Shown here: positions 1 to 10,902 of the stretch, in pieces
How the letters are laid out: the number at the start of each line of letters is the position of its first letter
Position numbering within the stretch: the first letter of the stretch is position 1
Assembly (NCBI RefSeq): GCF_006704125.1
Contig: NZ_VIGH01000010.1
Coordinates: 1 to 64,000 of the forward strand
DNA length: 64,000 nt
Reading direction: 5' to 3'
DNA from: Rhodococcus spelaei
GTDB lineage: Bacteria; Actinomycetota; Actinomycetes; Mycobacteriales; Mycobacteriaceae
Translations under genes and position numbers: made by a program
The notes under the pieces: generated by a model
What the model saw: only the letters and a program-made list of their open reading frames with translations
Databases searched by the model: none
What the model was told of the DNA's origin: nothing

Positions 1-446
1 AATGAGACGGTCAGCAATACCCACCCCACAAAAGCGGGGTGGAGTACCAAAAACATTTGGCACTGACATTCATCGGCACACTGTTGAGTTCTCAAAGAAC
101 ACGCACACACCATCAATTCCGAGCCATGCTCGGCCTCTCCGGGGCAACTGTTCCAGCTTACCCCAGCAAGTCATCGGGCGCAAACCCGGGGTGACTGGCT
201 GGGAAATTCAGGCGCCTTCGTCCAACCTCGTGTCCCGCGCCTCTCGGCCGGGTCGGTGTCCGTGTCGCTCTGACTCGACAAAAGTTACGCGGCGATGAAC
301 GCGGAGGCAAATCGCCTGGTCGGCGCCGGGTGCCGCAAACATAATTGCAGGTAGAGCGCTATGAGGCCGCCTCCGAATCATCACCATTTCCAATTTTCAT
401 TCATTGTGACGCCGGACACCCATGCTCTGGGGCCCGGAAACGAGCA
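1..446 (-). promoter_or_regulatory. rRNA operon promoter/leader region
   Basis: No protein gene is credible in this 446-nt stretch. Read on the minus strand it runs away from murA towards the left edge and contains GTTCTTTGAGAACTCAACAG (plus 81-100), the motif found in actinobacterial rRNA leaders just before 16S. Further left is a strong hairpin, CCACCCC at 21-27 pairing with GGGGTGG at 36-42, of the kind used in rRNA processing stems. In Rhodococcus and mycobacteria murA directly precedes rrs, so the 16S gene should begin just beyond base 1. I could not assign the -35/-10 elements with confidence. Confidence 0.8.
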
Positions 447-480
447 AAGGGCACCCCGCTCCGAGGAGCGGGATGCCCTT
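447..480 (-). terminator. murA terminator
   Basis: Long hairpin with 16-nt arms (447-462 and 465-480, one G-U type mismatch), 16 nt past the murA stop. The minus-strand transcript continues with TTTGC after the stem. It would separate murA from the rRNA promoter region. Confidence 0.85.
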
Positions 481-496
481 GACGATCAGACCGGAT

Positions 497-1759
497 TCAG
501 CCGGCCGCCGGCACACGCACGATGTCGCCACCGAGCTCGGTCAGGTTCTCCACGAAGCGCGGATATCCCCGATCGATGTGGAACACGTCGTGCACCTCCG
601 TTGTCCCGTCCGCGACCAGGCCCGCGAGCACCAGACCCGCGCCGGCCCGGATGTCCGACGACCACACCGGCGCACTCGACAACTGGGCGATCCCCCGCAC
701 CACCGCATGGTGTCCGTCCGTCCTCGCATCTGCACCGAGGCGGATCATCTCCTCGACGAACCGGAACCGCGCCTCGAAGACGTTCTCGGTGATCATCGAT
801 GTTCCGTCCGCGACGGCAGCCAGCCCGATCGCCATCGGCTGCAGGTCGGTCGGGAATCCGGGGAACGGCAGGGTCGCGAAGTTGACCGCGACCGGACGCG
901 ACGCCTGCACCACTCGGAAGCCGTCCGCCTCGGTGGTGATCTGCGATCCCGCCGCCCGGAGCTTGTCCAGCACCAGGGACAGGTGCTTCGGGTTCACACC
1001 GCGCACCGTCACGTCCCCGCGCGTCATCGCCGCCGCGATCCCCCAGGTGGCCGCGACGATCCGGTCCCCGATCACCCGGTGCGTGGTCGGGCGCAGGCTC
1101 TTCACGCCGCGGATCGTCAGGGTCGACGAACCCGCACCCTCGATCTGGGCGCCCATCCGGACCAGCATGTTGCACAGGTCGACGATGTCGGGTTCGCGAG
1201 CGGCGTTGTCGATCACCGTCTCCCCCTTGGCCAGCACCGCCGCCATCAGGATGTTCTCGGTCGCCCCCACTGACGGGAAGGCGAGACGGATGCTCGCACC
1301 GTGCAGATCGTCGGCGTCGGCTACTACGCACCCGTGCTGGATCTCGCTCCGTGCTCCGAGCAACTCGAGGCCCGACTGGTGCATGTCGAGCGGCCGCGAT
1401 CCGATCGCATCCCCGCCGGGCAGCGCGACGACCGCGCGTTTGCACCTGGCCACCAGTGGTCCGAGGACGCACACCGAGGCACGGAACTGGGTCACGGCGG
1501 GAAAGTCTGCGTGGTACTTGGGCTCGGCAGGGGTCGTGATCCGAACCTCGTCATCGACGAGTTCGACCTCGCAGCCCAGCCCGCGCAGCACCTCGGCCAT
1601 CAGCGGCACGTCCAGGATGTCCGGGCAGTTCGTGATGGTGCTCGTGCCCTCGGCCAACAGCGCTGCCGCCATCAGCTTGAGGACACTGTTCTTCGCGCCA
1701 CCGACCGAGACCTCACCCGTCAGCCGGTTACCGCCGGTGACAAGAAAGCGTTCACTCAC
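497..1759 (-). CDS. murA: UDP-N-acetylglucosamine 1-carboxyvinyltransferase
   Basis: First committed cytoplasmic step of peptidoglycan synthesis: transfers enolpyruvate from PEP to UDP-GlcNAc. The 420-aa product has the full EPSP-synthase fold, beginning [17 protein letters not shown] and including the GGAKNS substrate loop. The active-site loop reads GGDAIG, with Asp at residue 117 where most bacteria have Cys. The same Asp117 is known in Mycobacterium tuberculosis MurA and underlies fosfomycin resistance. The GTG start at 1757-1759 is chosen because it matches family N-termini, and a TAGGCT -10 lies 8 nt upstream, suggesting leaderless translation. The longer frame upstream has no conserved residues. 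The gene is followed by its own terminator and then the rRNA leader. Confidence 0.97.
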   Translation of the reverse strand: MSERFLVTGGNRLTGEVSVGGAKNSVLKLMAAALLAEGTSTITNCPDILDVPLMAEVLRGLGCEVELVDDEVRITTPAEPKYHADFPAVTQFRASVCVLGPLVARCKRAVVALPGGDAIGSRPLDMHQSGLELLGARSEIQHGCVVADADDLHGASIRLAFPSVGATENILMAAVLAKGETVIDNAAREPDIVDLCNMLVRMGAQIEGAGSSTLTIRGVKSLRPTTHRVIGDRIVAATWGIAAAMTRGDVTVRGVNPKHLSLVLDKLRAAGSQITTEADGFRVVQASRPVAVNFATLPFPGFPTDLQPMAIGLAAVADGTSMITENVFEARFRFVEEMIRLGADARTDGHHAVVRGIAQLSSAPVWSSDIRAGAGLVLAGLVADGTTEVHDVFHIDRGYPRFVENLTELGGDIVRVPAAG

Positions 1760-1805
1760 AGTCGCACAGCCTAGCCGCGGACGACGCGACGGTAGCGTGA
1801 CACCC
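1760..1805. promoter_or_regulatory. divergent leaderless promoters, murA / adenosyltransferase
   Basis: A 46-bp gap between two divergent start codons. On the minus strand TAGGCT (1773-1768) is 8 nt before the murA GTG. On the plus strand TAGCGT (1793-1798) is 7 nt before the ATG at 1806. Both fit the actinobacterial TANNNT -10 at a distance that puts the transcription start on the start codon. No Shine-Dalgarno sequence precedes either gene. Confidence 0.65.
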
Positions 1806-2399
1806 ATGGCAGTCCACTTGACCCGCATCTACACCCGTACCGGCGACGACGGCACGACCGGATTGAGCGACTTCTCGCGAGTGTCCAAGAACGACCCGCG
1901 GCTGATCGCGTATGCGGACTGCGACGAGGCGAACGCGGCCATCGGCGTCGCGCTCGCGATGGGGCAGCCCGACGAAGCGATCACGGCGGTGCTCCGCCAG
2001 GTGCAGAACGACCTGTTCGACGCGGGCGCGGACCTCTCGACTCCCGTCGTCACGGATCCGAAGTATCCACCGTTGCGGGTCCTGCCGTCGTACGTCGACC
2101 GTCTCGAGGGGTGGTGCGACGAGTTCAACGAGAATCTCGCGCCGCTGGGCTCGTTCATCCTGCCCGGTGGCACCCCGCTCGGCGCTCTGCTGCACGTGGC
2201 ACGCACTGTCACGCGCCGCGCGGAGCGGTCGGCGTGGGCCGCGGTGGAGGCGAGCCCGGCGGACACCGGCGTCCTGCCCGCGAAGTACCTCAACCGGCTC
2301 TCGGACCTGCTGTTCATCCTCGGCCGGCTGGCCAACCCGGACGGCGACGTGCTGTGGCGTCCCGGTGCCGGCGGCGATGCGAGCGCTCCCGGGAACTGA
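1806..2399 (+). CDS. pduO: PduO-type cob(I)alamin adenosyltransferase
   Basis: Makes adenosylcobalamin from cob(I)alamin and ATP, supplying B12-dependent mutases. The 197-aa protein begins with the ATP-binding signature [11 protein letters not shown] (residues about 7-17), followed by the [11 protein letters not shown] region, and has the Arg-rich [10 protein letters not shown] helix in the C-terminal half, all typical of PduO/MMAB-type enzymes. Size is normal for the family. The ATG at 1806 follows a TAGCGT -10 by 7 nt, so the mRNA is probably leaderless. It diverges from murA and ends at a hairpin shared with the converging DUF2550 gene. No other cobalamin gene is nearby. Confidence 0.93.
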   Translation: MAVHLTRIYTRTGDDGTTGLSDFSRVSKNDPRLIAYADCDEANAAIGVALAMGQPDEAITAVLRQVQNDLFDAGADLSTPVVTDPKYPPLRVLPSYVDRLEGWCDEFNENLAPLGSFILPGGTPLGALLHVARTVTRRAERSAWAAVEASPADTGVLPAKYLNRLSDLLFILGRLANPDGDVLWRPGAGGDASAPGN

Positions 2400-2448
2400 A
2401 CGGCCCCGCCTACTCACCTACTCCGCCAACTGAAGCCGGAAACGAGAA

Positions 2449-2477
2449 GAACCCCGACCGCAAAGAGGTCGGGGTTC
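2449..2477. terminator. bidirectional terminator
   Basis: GAACCCCGACC (2449-2459) pairs with GGTCGGGGTTC (2467-2477) around a 7-nt loop. It lies between the convergent adenosyltransferase and DUF2550 genes and can serve both strands. Confidence 0.8.
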
Positions 2478-2491
2478 ACTTGTGTGCAGCG

Positions 2492-2926
2492 TCAGGCCGG
2501 ACGGCCGCGCATCGAACGACCGGACGGTCGCGATTCCACCCAGGACAGGAACGCGGTCAGCGCGCCGCGGTCGAGGGCGAACTCGTAGCTCTGGTCGCCG
2601 TCGTGCACGGCGACGACGACGATGTCGTCCGTCATGATGTCGAACTCGGTGTCGCGCGGAGACCGACGCTCGCCGAGCTCGATCCCCTGACGCGAGATCC
2701 GGGAGTCGGGGCCCGGGCGGAGGCTGGAGAGCTTGAAGAACACCAGGGATTCCTCGCCGTAGCGAATGATTCCGTGCCGCCACCCCTGACCCTCGCCGGT
2801 CGGCGTCGCCCGCATGATCGCCGCGGTCCCGCCGCGGCGCAGTACCGACAACCGGTACACGAAAGCCGCGACGAGGGCCGCGAGCAGCACAACCAGAATG
2901 AAGAGAACGATCACTCCAGCTGTCAC
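2492..2926 (-). CDS. DUF2550 membrane protein
   Basis: A 144-aa protein with one N-terminal transmembrane helix (about residues 4-25, VIVLFILVVLLAALVAAFVY) followed by a cytoplasmic beta-rich domain with the pattern WRHGIIRYGEESLVFFKL. This matches the actinobacterial DUF2550 family, which in mycolata regularly lies directly after atpC. The function is unknown. The GTG start at 2926 is 41 nt after the atpC stop, so it is probably the last gene of the ATP synthase transcript, and a terminator follows it. The conserved position hints at a link to membrane energetics, but that is inference. Confidence 0.85.
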   Translation of the reverse strand: MTAGVIVLFILVVLLAALVAAFVYRLSVLRRGGTAAIMRATPTGEGQGWRHGIIRYGEESLVFFKLSSLRPGPDSRISRQGIELGERRSPRDTEFDIMTDDIVVVAVHDGDQSYEFALDRGALTAFLSWVESRPSGRSMRGRPA

Positions 2927-2967
2927 TACTCGTCGGCCTACCCGTCGCGGCTTCTCGTGTGTACCTG

Positions 2968-3336
2968 TCAGGCCCGCTCGACCGCGCGCAGCTGACCCTT
3001 GGCGATCGCGATCGCCTCGTCCTCTGCGGTGGTGTCGGCGAGCACTGCCTTGGCGGCGTCGACGTCGATGTCGCTTGCGAAGTCCGCGGACTCGGCAAGG
3101 ACGGTCACCGACGTGCCGGTCACGGAGAGGAAACCACCGTGCACCGCGGCGACGACACGCTCGCCGTCCGTGGTGGTGATGGCCACGACACCCGCATCGA
3201 CCAGCTGACCGAGGACCGGCTCATGTCCGTACATGATGCCGATCTCGCCCTCGGTGGTCTGGGCGCTGACGAGCGTCGCCGTGCCCGACCACAGCCGCCG
3301 CTCTACGGCGACGAGCTCAACGGTCATCTCAGCCAT
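2968..3336 (-). CDS. atpC: ATP synthase F1 epsilon subunit
   Basis: 122-aa epsilon subunit, part of the central stalk and a regulator of ATP hydrolysis. The N-terminal beta-sandwich is complete ([15 protein letters not shown], with GIMYGHEP and GFLSV landmarks). The C-terminal helical part is short, as in other actinobacteria. It starts 6 nt after the atpD stop. It is the last subunit gene of the operon. Confidence 0.96.
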   Translation of the reverse strand: MAEMTVELVAVERRLWSGTATLVSAQTTEGEIGIMYGHEPVLGQLVDAGVVAITTTDGERVVAAVHGGFLSVTGTSVTVLAESADFASDIDVDAAKAVLADTTAEDEAIAIAKGQLRAVERA

Positions 3337-3342
3337 GGTCGA

Positions 3343-4794
<1,452 letters not shown>

Positions 4795-5766
4795 CTAGTC
4801 ACTTCCTGCGCTCGAGGCGAGCGCATTCGCGCCACCGACGATCTCGCTGATTTCCTGGGTGATCTGGGCCTGGCGCACCTGGTTGGCCTGACGGCTCAGG
4901 GTGTTCACCAGCTCGTTTGCGTTGTCCGTCGCCGCCTTCATGGCGGTACGGCGCGAAGCCGACTCCGATGCCGCAGCTTCCAGCAGCGAGGAGTAGATCC
5001 GGGTGTTGATGTACTTCGGCAGCAGTGCCGACAGCAGCGTCCCGGCCTCCGGCTCGAAGTCGTACTGGGCCGTCGGCACAGCACCGTTCGAGTCGGAGAG
5101 CATGTCGTCGCCCAACTCGAAGTTCTCGTCCTGGTAGGCCACCTCGAGCGGAGCCATCCGACGGACCTCCGGCGACTGCGTCAGCATCGACACGAACTTC
5201 GTGTAGACGATGTGCAGTTCGTCGACGCCCTCGATGGTGCCCTCGCCGTTGTACGTGGGCACCTCGTTGCCGGACCCGGCCATGAACAGCTCCACCAGGT
5301 GCCGGCTCGCCCGCGCGGCGTCCGCGTAACCGGGGTCCTGGGAGAACCCGGTCCACGAACCCTTGAGGTCCCGGTCACGGAAGGTGTAGTACGTCAGGCC
5401 CTTCGCACCGAGCACGTACAGCACCGGCTCCTTGCCCTCGCTGCGCAGCAGCGCGAACAGCTCCTCGGCCTCCTTGAGGACGTTGGAGTTGTAGCCACCA
5501 CACATGCCGCGGTCACTGGTGACCACGAGCACGGCGGCACGCTTCGGGTTCGGGCGCTCGTTGAGGAGCGGATGGTCGAGTGACCCCGAGGCGCTCGCCA
5601 GCGCGGAGAGCACCTTGGTGATCTCCTCGGCGTACGGCTTGGAGGCCGCAACCCGAATCTGCGCCTTGGTGATGCGGGAGGTGGCGATCAGCTCCTGCGC
5701 CTTGGTGATCTTCTTGGTCGAGTTGACTGACTTGATACGTGAGCGCAGTTCGCGCAGGCTTGCCAT
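4795..5766 (-). CDS. atpG: ATP synthase F1 gamma subunit
   Basis: 323-aa central-stalk subunit with the usual N-terminal helix [20 protein letters not shown] and the C-terminal helix ending in [10 protein letters not shown], the two parts that form the rotating coiled coil. The DRGMCGGYN segment (about residues 85-95) is the family's conserved core. It lies 49 nt downstream of atpA. Confidence 0.97.
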   Translation of the reverse strand: MASLRELRSRIKSVNSTKKITKAQELIATSRITKAQIRVAASKPYAEEITKVLSALASASGSLDHPLLNERPNPKRAAVLVVTSDRGMCGGYNSNVLKEAEELFALLRSEGKEPVLYVLGAKGLTYYTFRDRDLKGSWTGFSQDPGYADAARASRHLVELFMAGSGNEVPTYNGEGTIEGVDELHIVYTKFVSMLTQSPEVRRMAPLEVAYQDENFELGDDMLSDSNGAVPTAQYDFEPEAGTLLSALLPKYINTRIYSSLLEAAASESASRRTAMKAATDNANELVNTLSRQANQVRQAQITQEISEIVGGANALASSAGSD

Positions 5767-5815
5767 CTACTCAGTCACACTCCCTTCCCACGAGAATCCG
5801 TCACGGCCGTCACGC

Positions 5816-7459
5816 TCACTTGCTGACGTGCTTGCGAGTGACGGAAACCTGCTCCTGGCTGACCTCGTCGGCACCGAGCGCGGTCGCCTCGGCCTCGTTG
5901 ACGACGCGGCTGCCGTCGGAGGCGAGGAAGCCCTGCTTGAACTTGTCGGTCGCCGCAATGAGGGCCGCGGTCGAGTCGGCGTCGAGGGCCTTGCCGCCCT
6001 TGATCGACTCGTAGACACCGGCAGCGTTGCGGTGCAGGTCCTCGAGCAGCTCGGACTCGAAGCGACGGACGTCGCCGACGGGCACGGAGTCGAAGACACC
6101 TTCGCCGGCGAGGTAGATCGAGATGATCTGGTCCTCGACTGCGATCGGGCTGTACTGGTCCTGCTTGAGCAGCTCGACCAGACGCTGGCCACGCTCGAGC
6201 TGGGCCTTCGAGGCGTCGTCCAGGTCGGAGGCGAAGGCCGAGAAGGCCTCGAGCTCACGGAACTGGGCGAGCTCCAGACGCAGCGAACCGGAGACCTTCT
6301 TCATGCCCTTGGTCTGCGCGGCGCCACCGACTCGGGAAACCGAGATACCGACGTTGATCGCGGGGCGGATGCCCTTGTTGAACAGGTCGGACTCGAGGAA
6401 CACCTGACCGTCGGTGATGGAGATGACGTTGGTCGGGATGTACGCGGAGACGTCGTTGGCCTTCGTCTCGATGATCGGCAGCGCGGTGAGCGAGCCGCCA
6501 CCGAGGGCGTCGGACAGCTTCGCCGAGCGCTCCAGCAGACGGGAGTGCAGGTAGAAGACGTCACCGGGGTAGGCCTCGCGTCCCGGCGGGCGACGCAGCA
6601 GCAGAGAGATGGCGCGGTACGCCTCGGCCTGCTTGGTCAGGTCGTCGAACACGATGAGGACGTGCTTGCCCTGGTACATCCAGTGCTGGCCGATGGCCGA
6701 GCCGGTGTACGGGGCGAGCCACTTGAAGCCGGCCGAATCGGAGGCCGGGGCGGCGACGATGGTGGTGTACTCCATCGCGCCCTGCTCCTCGAGCGCCTGC
6801 TTGACGCCGGCGATGGTGGAGCCCTTCTGGCCGATCGCGACGTAGATGCAGCGAACCTGCTGCTTCGGGTCGCCGGTCGCCCAGTTCGCCTTCTGGTTCA
6901 GGATGGCGTCGACGCAGACCGCGGTCTTGCCGGTCTTGCGGTCGCCGATCACCAGCTGGCGCTGGCCACGGCCGATCGGGGTCATCGCGTCGATGGCCTT
7001 GATGCCGGTCTGCAGCGGCTCCTCGACCGGCTGACGCTCCAGCACGGTCGCGGCCTGCAGCTCGAGGGCACGGTTCTCGGTGCTCTCGATGTCGCCGAGG
7101 CCGTCGATGGGCTGGCCCAGCGGGTTCACGACGCGGCCGAGGAAGCCGTCGCCGACAGGCACGGACAGCACGTCGCCGGTCCGCTTGACCTGCTGGCCCT
7201 CTTCGATGTGCTCGTAGTCACCCAGGATGACAGCACCGATCTCGGTGGCGTCGAGGTTCAACGCCACGCCGAGGACGCCGCCGGGGAACTCCAGCAGCTC
7301 GTTGGCCATCGCCGAAGGCAGGCCGGTGACGTGCGCAATGCCGTCACTGGTGTCGGACACCGCTCCGACCTCCTCGCGGGAGGCCTCCGGGGAGTAGCTC
7401 GCGGTGTAGTTCTCAATCGCGCTACGGATCTCGTCGGAGGAGATCGTCAGCTCCGCCAT
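5816..7459 (-). CDS. atpA: ATP synthase F1 alpha subunit
   Basis: 547-aa nucleotide-binding, non-catalytic subunit. The start at 7459 ([18 protein letters not shown]) is the conserved N-terminus; the longer upstream frame is not conserved. Walker A is in the [15 protein letters not shown] segment. The alpha-specific [20 protein letters not shown] segment and the signature ending [10 protein letters not shown] are both present. The C-terminus has the actinobacterial extension seen in mycolata. Confidence 0.98.
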   Translation of the reverse strand: MAELTISSDEIRSAIENYTASYSPEASREEVGAVSDTSDGIAHVTGLPSAMANELLEFPGGVLGVALNLDATEIGAVILGDYEHIEEGQQVKRTGDVLSVPVGDGFLGRVVNPLGQPIDGLGDIESTENRALELQAATVLERQPVEEPLQTGIKAIDAMTPIGRGQRQLVIGDRKTGKTAVCVDAILNQKANWATGDPKQQVRCIYVAIGQKGSTIAGVKQALEEQGAMEYTTIVAAPASDSAGFKWLAPYTGSAIGQHWMYQGKHVLIVFDDLTKQAEAYRAISLLLRRPPGREAYPGDVFYLHSRLLERSAKLSDALGGGSLTALPIIETKANDVSAYIPTNVISITDGQVFLESDLFNKGIRPAINVGISVSRVGGAAQTKGMKKVSGSLRLELAQFRELEAFSAFASDLDDASKAQLERGQRLVELLKQDQYSPIAVEDQIISIYLAGEGVFDSVPVGDVRRFESELLEDLHRNAAGVYESIKGGKALDADSTAALIAATDKFKQGFLASDGSRVVNEAEATALGADEVSQEQVSVTRKHVSK

Positions 7460-7535
7460 GTTCTTCCTGCTCTCGGTATCTGGTCTTCGAAATGAATCTG
7501 GAGGTTGGGTGCTGCGGGGCGGCGTTGTCGCCGGG

Positions 7536-8369
7536 CTACTTGAGGGTCTTGCGCAGCGACGCGAGTCGTCCCGCGGCGCTACCGTCGATGACCTCGTCAC
7601 CCACGCGAACCACGAGGCCACTGAGGAGCTCGGGGTCGACCTCCACGTGCACCGTGACCGGCTTGCCGTAGGTCCGGCTCAGGGTCGCGGAGAGCCGCTC
7701 CACCTGGGCATCCGACAGTGCCGAGGCGCTGCGCACATGTGCGACCGCCTTGTCCCGCCGGGCCGCAGCCAGTTCCGACAGCTCGTTGAACGCATCCGCC
7801 GGAGCGGTGTTCAGCCGGCCGACAGCCTGGTTGGACAACGCTTCGGTGACCGCCGTGACCTTGCCGTACAGCAGCTTGGACAGCAGCTCGCGCTTGGCGG
7901 AACTCGGCCGGGCGCGGTCCGAAAGGGCCTGCTCGAGCTCGGAGTTGCCGGCCACGATGCGGCCGAGCCGGAACAGCTCGTCCTCGACGGTGTCGAGCTG
8001 GTTCTGGTCGTCGGCTGCGCGCAGCAGCGACTCCCGGCCCAGCAGCACCAGCGAGTTGCGCAGGTCCGCGGAGCTCGACCAGTCCTGGCCTGCCGCAGCC
8101 TTCAGCGTCGCAAGAGTCTCAGCCGAAACCTTGGCCGAGAACACCTGCTCGGCCAGCGCCTCCCGAACGGCCGCGGGGGCCGAGGGGTCGGCCAACGCGG
8201 CGCGGAGCGTGCGCTGGCCGTCGAGAACCTCGACCGCCGTGAACAGCTCGGCGCCGGTCTGTGCCGCAGCCGCGGTTGCCGCGCCGGCCGAGACTCCGGC
8301 CAACGCCGATTCCAGGGCGCTCCTCGTCTGAGTGAGCGCCTCACGGCTTGCTGCGTACATGGTGCTCAC
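7536..8369 (-). CDS. atpH: ATP synthase F1 delta subunit
   Basis: 277-aa OSCP/delta subunit linking F1 to the peripheral stalk. The C-terminal half carries the conserved segment ending [23 protein letters not shown]. At about 275 aa it is longer than the 180-aa enterobacterial protein, as usual in Rhodococcus/Nocardia. In Mycobacterium this domain is fused to a second b subunit; here it stands alone, an argument against Mycobacterium. It overlaps the atpF stop by 4 nt. Confidence 0.95.
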   Translation of the reverse strand: MSTMYAASREALTQTRSALESALAGVSAGAATAAAAQTGAELFTAVEVLDGQRTLRAALADPSAPAAVREALAEQVFSAKVSAETLATLKAAAGQDWSSSADLRNSLVLLGRESLLRAADDQNQLDTVEDELFRLGRIVAGNSELEQALSDRARPSSAKRELLSKLLYGKVTAVTEALSNQAVGRLNTAPADAFNELSELAAARRDKAVAHVRSASALSDAQVERLSATLSRTYGKPVTVHVEVDPELLSGLVVRVGDEVIDGSAAGRLASLRKTLK

Positions 8370-8926
8370 TTCCCTGCTGCGGAGTCAGCGCTGACGGCGT
8401 CCAGTTCACCGAGGAAACGGTCGATCGTGCCTGCCCGCTTCACGTCGTCGGCGAGGGACTCACCGATGACCTTCTCGGCGAGGTCGACCGCGGTGCGGCC
8501 GAGATCGCTGCGGAGTTCGGCGACGATCTGCTGACGCTGTGCGGCGAGCTGGCTGCTGCCTGCCGCCACGATGCGGTCGCTTTCCTCCTGGGCCTGCACC
8601 TTCATCTCGGAGATGATCTGCTGACCCTGGGTGCGGGCATCCTCGCGGATGGCCGCGGCCTCGGTGCGAGCCTCGGCGAGCTGGGCGCGGTACTGCTCCA
8701 GCGTCTCCTTGGCCTCGGCCTGGGCCTCCTCGGCACGCTTGATGCCGCCTTCGATCTGGTCGGAGCGATCGGCCAGCACCTGCTGGAACTTCGGAAGTAT
8801 GTACTTCCAGAAGACGAAGCCGATGACGATGACACAGACCGCCGACCACACGATGTCGTAGGTCTCGGGGACGAGAGGGTTGATGCTCTCCCCCTCCGAG
8901 GCCGCGATCACTGCAATGTTCGACAT
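8366..8926 (-). CDS. atpF: ATP synthase F0 b subunit
   Basis: 186-aa peripheral stalk subunit: one transmembrane helix (about residues 22-42, ending [10 protein letters not shown]) followed by a long charged coiled coil rich in Ala, Glu and Arg. The start at 8926 ([14 protein letters not shown]) sits just after the atpE stop; an upstream TTG would run into atpE. It overlaps atpH by 4 nt. Confidence 0.96.
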   Translation of the reverse strand: MSNIAVIAASEGESINPLVPETYDIVWSAVCVIVIGFVFWKYILPKFQQVLADRSDQIEGGIKRAEEAQAEAKETLEQYRAQLAEARTEAAAIREDARTQGQQIISEMKVQAQEESDRIVAAGSSQLAAQRQQIVAELRSDLGRTAVDLAEKVIGESLADDVKRAGTIDRFLGELDAVSADSAAGK

Positions 8927-8933
8927 GGCGAGA

Positions 8934-9233
<300 letters not shown>

Positions 9234-9281
9234 TCAGTTTGTGTGGTGCGTAGTGCGGTCTGTGCGGGCCTGATCTTCAGA

Positions 9282-10073
9282 TCAGTGCGAGTCGGCGTGG
9301 AGCGCCAGGTCGATGTACACGGCGGTCAGCAGGGCGAAGACGTACGCCTGCAGGAAGATCACCAGCAACTCGAAGAGGGTGAATCCGAAGCCGGCTGCCA
9401 GCGAGAACACACCGAAGACCTTCATTCCGGCAGCTGCCTCGAAGAAGAAGAACTGGGTGGCGCTGAAGAACAGCACGAGCATGATGTGGCCGGCCAGCAT
9501 GTTGGCCATGAGACGGACGGTCAGCGTGAACGGCCGGAGGATGAACGTCGAGATGAACTCGATCGGGATCAGCAGGACGTGCAGCGCGATCGGAACGTCC
9601 GGCACGACGATGCTGCTCTTCACGTACTTGAAGAAGCCGTACTTCTTGATTCCGACGTAGTTGAACGTGATGTACGCCAGTGCCGCGAGCACGATCGGCA
9701 TGCCGACGCGCGCGTTCGACGAAATGTTCAGGAACGGGATCACGCTCGAGAAGTTCAGGAACAGAACCGTGAAGAAGATCGTGGTCAGCACGGGCAGGAA
9801 GCGCTTGCCCTGCTCCTTGCCGAGCACCTCGTCGGCGATCTGATCCTTGACGAAGCCGAGGCCGATCTCCGCGACGTTCTGCGCGCCGCGCGGAATCAGC
9901 TTCGGGCTGCGCATCGCGAGGGCGAAGAACGCGAGCAGGACGACCGTCATCAGGATGCGGATGAGCATCAGTCGGTCGAGCTCGAATGGGGTGCCCTCGA
10001 ACAGCACAGCGGGAGGGAAGAAGTCTGCAAGTGACGGCGGATGGAACTCCGCGGCCAGGGTGGTGACGCTCAG
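9282..10073 (-). CDS. atpB: ATP synthase F0 a subunit, probable CTG start
   Basis: 263-aa proton-channel subunit with five to six membrane helices and the essential arginine in the PFTLTVRLMANMLAGH helix. The first usual start codon in frame is GTG at 10007, but it has only a pyrimidine-rich stretch upstream and no ribosome binding site. The in-frame extension upstream reads SVTTLAAEFHPPSLADFFPP, which looks like a genuine AtpB N-terminus. It begins at CTG (10073-10071), preceded by GGGAGAGA. No ATG, GTG or TTG exists in this frame between the upstream stop and 10007. I therefore place the start at the CTG; the fallback is 9282-10007. Confidence 0.88.
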   Translation of the reverse strand: MSVTTLAAEFHPPSLADFFPPAVLFEGTPFELDRLMLIRILMTVVLLAFFALAMRSPKLIPRGAQNVAEIGLGFVKDQIADEVLGKEQGKRFLPVLTTIFFTVLFLNFSSVIPFLNISSNARVGMPIVLAALAYITFNYVGIKKYGFFKYVKSSIVVPDVPIALHVLLIPIEFISTFILRPFTLTVRLMANMLAGHIMLVLFFSATQFFFFEAAAGMKVFGVFSLAAGFGFTLFELLVIFLQAYVFALLTAVYIDLALHADSH

Positions 10074-10423
10074 CGGTCTCTCCCGTAGTCGTGGCCGCAG
10101 GCGGCATCGCCTGCGGTTCGATCGGACATTGACGATCTAACAAGTCGACATGGTCGGCTCGCGTATTCGTCAGCTGCTGTGAGCCACCCGATGAGGGCCC
10201 TGCGTCTGTCGGTGTCGGCGGACTGTCGTCGACTCGGCATCCCCGTGCGGTCCAGTTTCGGCCATGCGAAACTGTCGATCGGAGCTACCTGCGCGGTTGC
10301 CGGGCGATGCTCTCTGTCTGATTCGCGTCGTTCCGGCGCTCGCGTGGCCCTGACCCTACCAATACAACTACGACGTTGTGTAGACGGGGGTCCCTGCTCA
10401 ACAAATTACGACGATTCGTAGTA
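10074..10423. promoter_or_regulatory. atpI-atpB intergenic region with two dyads
   Basis: 350 nt without a credible gene. Two inverted repeats are visible. ACAAC-N6-GTTGT (10364-10379) is nested within CTAC...GTAG. TACGA-N4-TCGTA (10407-10420) lies 3 nt past the atpI stop and is followed on the minus strand by ATTTGTT, so it may be a weak terminator. The region probably holds the promoter of the main atp operon; I could not assign a convincing -35. Confidence 0.5.
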
Positions 10424-10891
10424 CTACTGGCCGTCGGCCTTCTGGTCGTCGGCCGGACCCTCCGACGGAGCAGGCTGGACGTACGGAACCTTGACCCGCA
10501 GCAGCCCGTAGGTCTCCGCACCGAGCACGATGACCAGCGCCAGCACCATGACGATGACCAGCGCACCCTTGCTGTAGAAGTCCATGCCCTTGAGGATCCC
10601 GAGTACCAGGACCGCGAGGATCATCTTGAGCAACCAACTGCCCAGCAGCACCGCACCCGACGTGGCGGGCGGCAACTTCTCGGTGAACAGCACGGCCAAC
10701 GCGGTGCACAGGATGAATCCGCCGCCGACCGCGACACCGATCAGCGCGCCCCACAATCCGGACAACCCGGCGACCGCGGCCGCAATCGCCGACCCGACGA
10801 CCGCGAGGGCGATCAGCCCGACGACTCCATAGCGCACGGCGGCACGAAGCGGCGCGGACTGATCGGGCACGGGTTCTGGTGAGAAGGTCAC
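10424..10891 (-). CDS. atpI: AtpI-like F0 assembly protein
   Basis: 155-aa hydrophobic protein with four predicted membrane helices (about residues 18-40, 43-65, 80-100 and 108-130) and a short charged tail ending PSEGPADDQKADGQ. Its position between wecA and atpB is the position of the ATP synthase I (Mg/Ca-linked assembly) protein in actinobacteria. The GTG at 10891 gives the conserved-looking TFSPEPVPDQSAPLRAA start, 11 nt after the wecA stop. Sequence conservation in this family is low, so the name rests partly on context. Confidence 0.75.
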   Translation of the reverse strand: MTFSPEPVPDQSAPLRAAVRYGVVGLIALAVVGSAIAAAVAGLSGLWGALIGVAVGGGFILCTALAVLFTEKLPPATSGAVLLGSWLLKMILAVLVLGILKGMDFYSKGALVIVMVLALVIVLGAETYGLLRVKVPYVQPAPSEGPADDQKADGQ

Positions 10892-10902
10892 GGTCCGCAA
10901 GC

